64,000 bases of DNA from an uncultured Lentisphaeraceae bacterium (GTDB lineage: Bacteria > Verrucomicrobiota > Kiritimatiellia > RFP12 > DVOR01): positions 7,921-71,920 of the forward strand of contig CALBHX010000028.1 in assembly GCA_937892925.1 (NCBI GenBank), in the 5' to 3' direction. The translations under genes and the position numbers were made by a program. This document shows, one piece after another, positions 63,509-64,000 of this stretch (within the stretch, counting starts at the first letter, position 1; every line of letters begins with the position of its first letter). The notes under the pieces were generated by a model. It was not told where the DNA came from. It did no database searches and worked only from the letters and a program-made list of their open reading frames with translations.

Positions 63509-64000
63509 TCTTCAATTCACGCGCCCGCGTGGGGCGCGACACTCTTGGCGCGTGGAAGCGCTTGGGGCATATTAGTTTCAATTCACGCGCCCGCGTGGGG
63601 CGCGACCCTAATCATGCTACTGGGGGGTCTAACGCTGTCAAGTTTCAATTCACGCGCCCGCGTGGGGCGCGACCGGATAGGATAGCTTTCCAACCTCTCC
63701 ATTTTCGTTTCAATTCACGCGCCCGCGTGGGGCGCGACGCGCGGGCGTTTGAATGACAGTCAAGCATTCTCTGTTTCAATTCACGCGCCCGCGTGGGGCG
63801 CGACCATTGCAGCACTTGCGGTTGTTTTAATCGTGATGTTTCAATTCACGCGCCCGCGTGGGGCGCGACACGCGGGCGATCTTGCGGCAGACGTGGAGGT
63901 CTGGTTTCAATTCACGCGCCCGCGTGGGGCGCGACACCGCATCCTTCCTTCCGCTTAAATTGGAGATATAGTTTCAATTCACGCGCCCGCGTGGGGCGCG
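63509..64000 (-). CRISPR. Type I-C-like CRISPR array, leader-distal end, continues past the window
   Basis: Eight 32-base repeats begin at 63509, 63575, 63642, 63707, 63773, 63838, 63904 and 63971 (the last cut by the window edge), with seven unique spacers of 33-35 bases. On the plus strand the unit starts GTTTCAATTCACG and ends GGGGCGCGAC. It contains a 7-bp stem CGCGCCC/GGGCGCG. This closely resembles type I-C repeats, whose transcribed strand ends in ATTGAAAC, so transcription runs leftward from a leader to the right. The first repeat (63509) has two changed bases at its GTTTC end, as expected of the oldest, terminal repeat. No cas gene is in the window. Confidence 0.95.

Noticed and set aside
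63529..63958. Short frames inside the CRISPR array
   Set aside because: They repeat the translated CRISPR unit and are not genes.

Overview
The window looks like a piece of a moderately GC-rich Gram-negative chromosome, most likely from the PVC superphylum (Kiritimatiellota/Verrucomicrobiota-like). This is inference from gene content, not a search. The supporting features are a complete Mla-type lipid transport cassette, SecDF fused in one chain, a lysine-rich tail on a DksA/TraR zinc finger, an ECF sigma factor paired with a Hanks-type Ser/Thr kinase, a SUMF1-domain protein, a heparinase II/III-family protein and a GatCAB amidotransferase.

Left part (1-23 kb), largely housekeeping. A complete F-type ATP synthase operon runs leftward in the order atpB-E-F-H-A-G-D with the first codons of atpC at the edge, behind a near-consensus sigma-70 promoter. 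Next come a small lipoprotein, an HD-domain dNTPase, a heparinase-like enzyme, a PhoA-type phosphatase and an Uup-type ABC-F ATPase. A decayed gene with direct repeats follows. Then comes a rightward operon in which a Trp-Pro repeat protein of unknown function is translationally coupled to mlaE-mlaF-mlaD. A histone-tail/DksA fusion, a radical SAM protein and trmB complete this part.

Centre (23-50 kb). This holds rpoBC, then leuA preceded by what reads as a full leucine attenuator (leader peptide with clustered Leu codons, antiterminator and terminator). After it come a stand-alone fumarase beta-type subunit, a phosphodiesterase, a pseudopilin-like protein, an RpiB-GlyA fusion, tRNA-Gln(CUG), a 2[4Fe-4S] ferredoxin, an Orn/Lys/Arg decarboxylase, proB-proC, gatC-gatA-gatB, yajC-secDF and tRNA-Ser(UGA).

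Right part (50-64 kb), accessory. It starts just after tRNA-Ser and contains several broken genes. Its centrepiece is an RNA-repair locus: rtcR (CARF-type sensor plus sigma-54 activator) is divergent from a perfect -24/-12 sigma-54 promoter with two upstream inverted repeats. That promoter reads into a four-gene operon of an AAA+ ATPase, a 303-residue protein of unknown function, rtcA (RNA 3'-phosphate cyclase) and rtcB (RNA ligase). After this come a solitary HigA-like repressor, an ECF sigma factor/Ser-Thr kinase pair, and a convergent SUMF1 protein with a frameshifted alpha/beta hydrolase. A broken TM2-domain gene is followed by the leader-distal end of a type I-C-like CRISPR array that runs off the window.

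A recurrent feature is the extended -10 promoter (TG-N-TATnnT) placed so close to the start codon, without a Shine-Dalgarno sequence, that transcripts should be nearly leaderless (trmB, rtcR, the radical SAM gene, the WP-repeat gene and the leu leader peptide; uup has a similar layout without the TG element).
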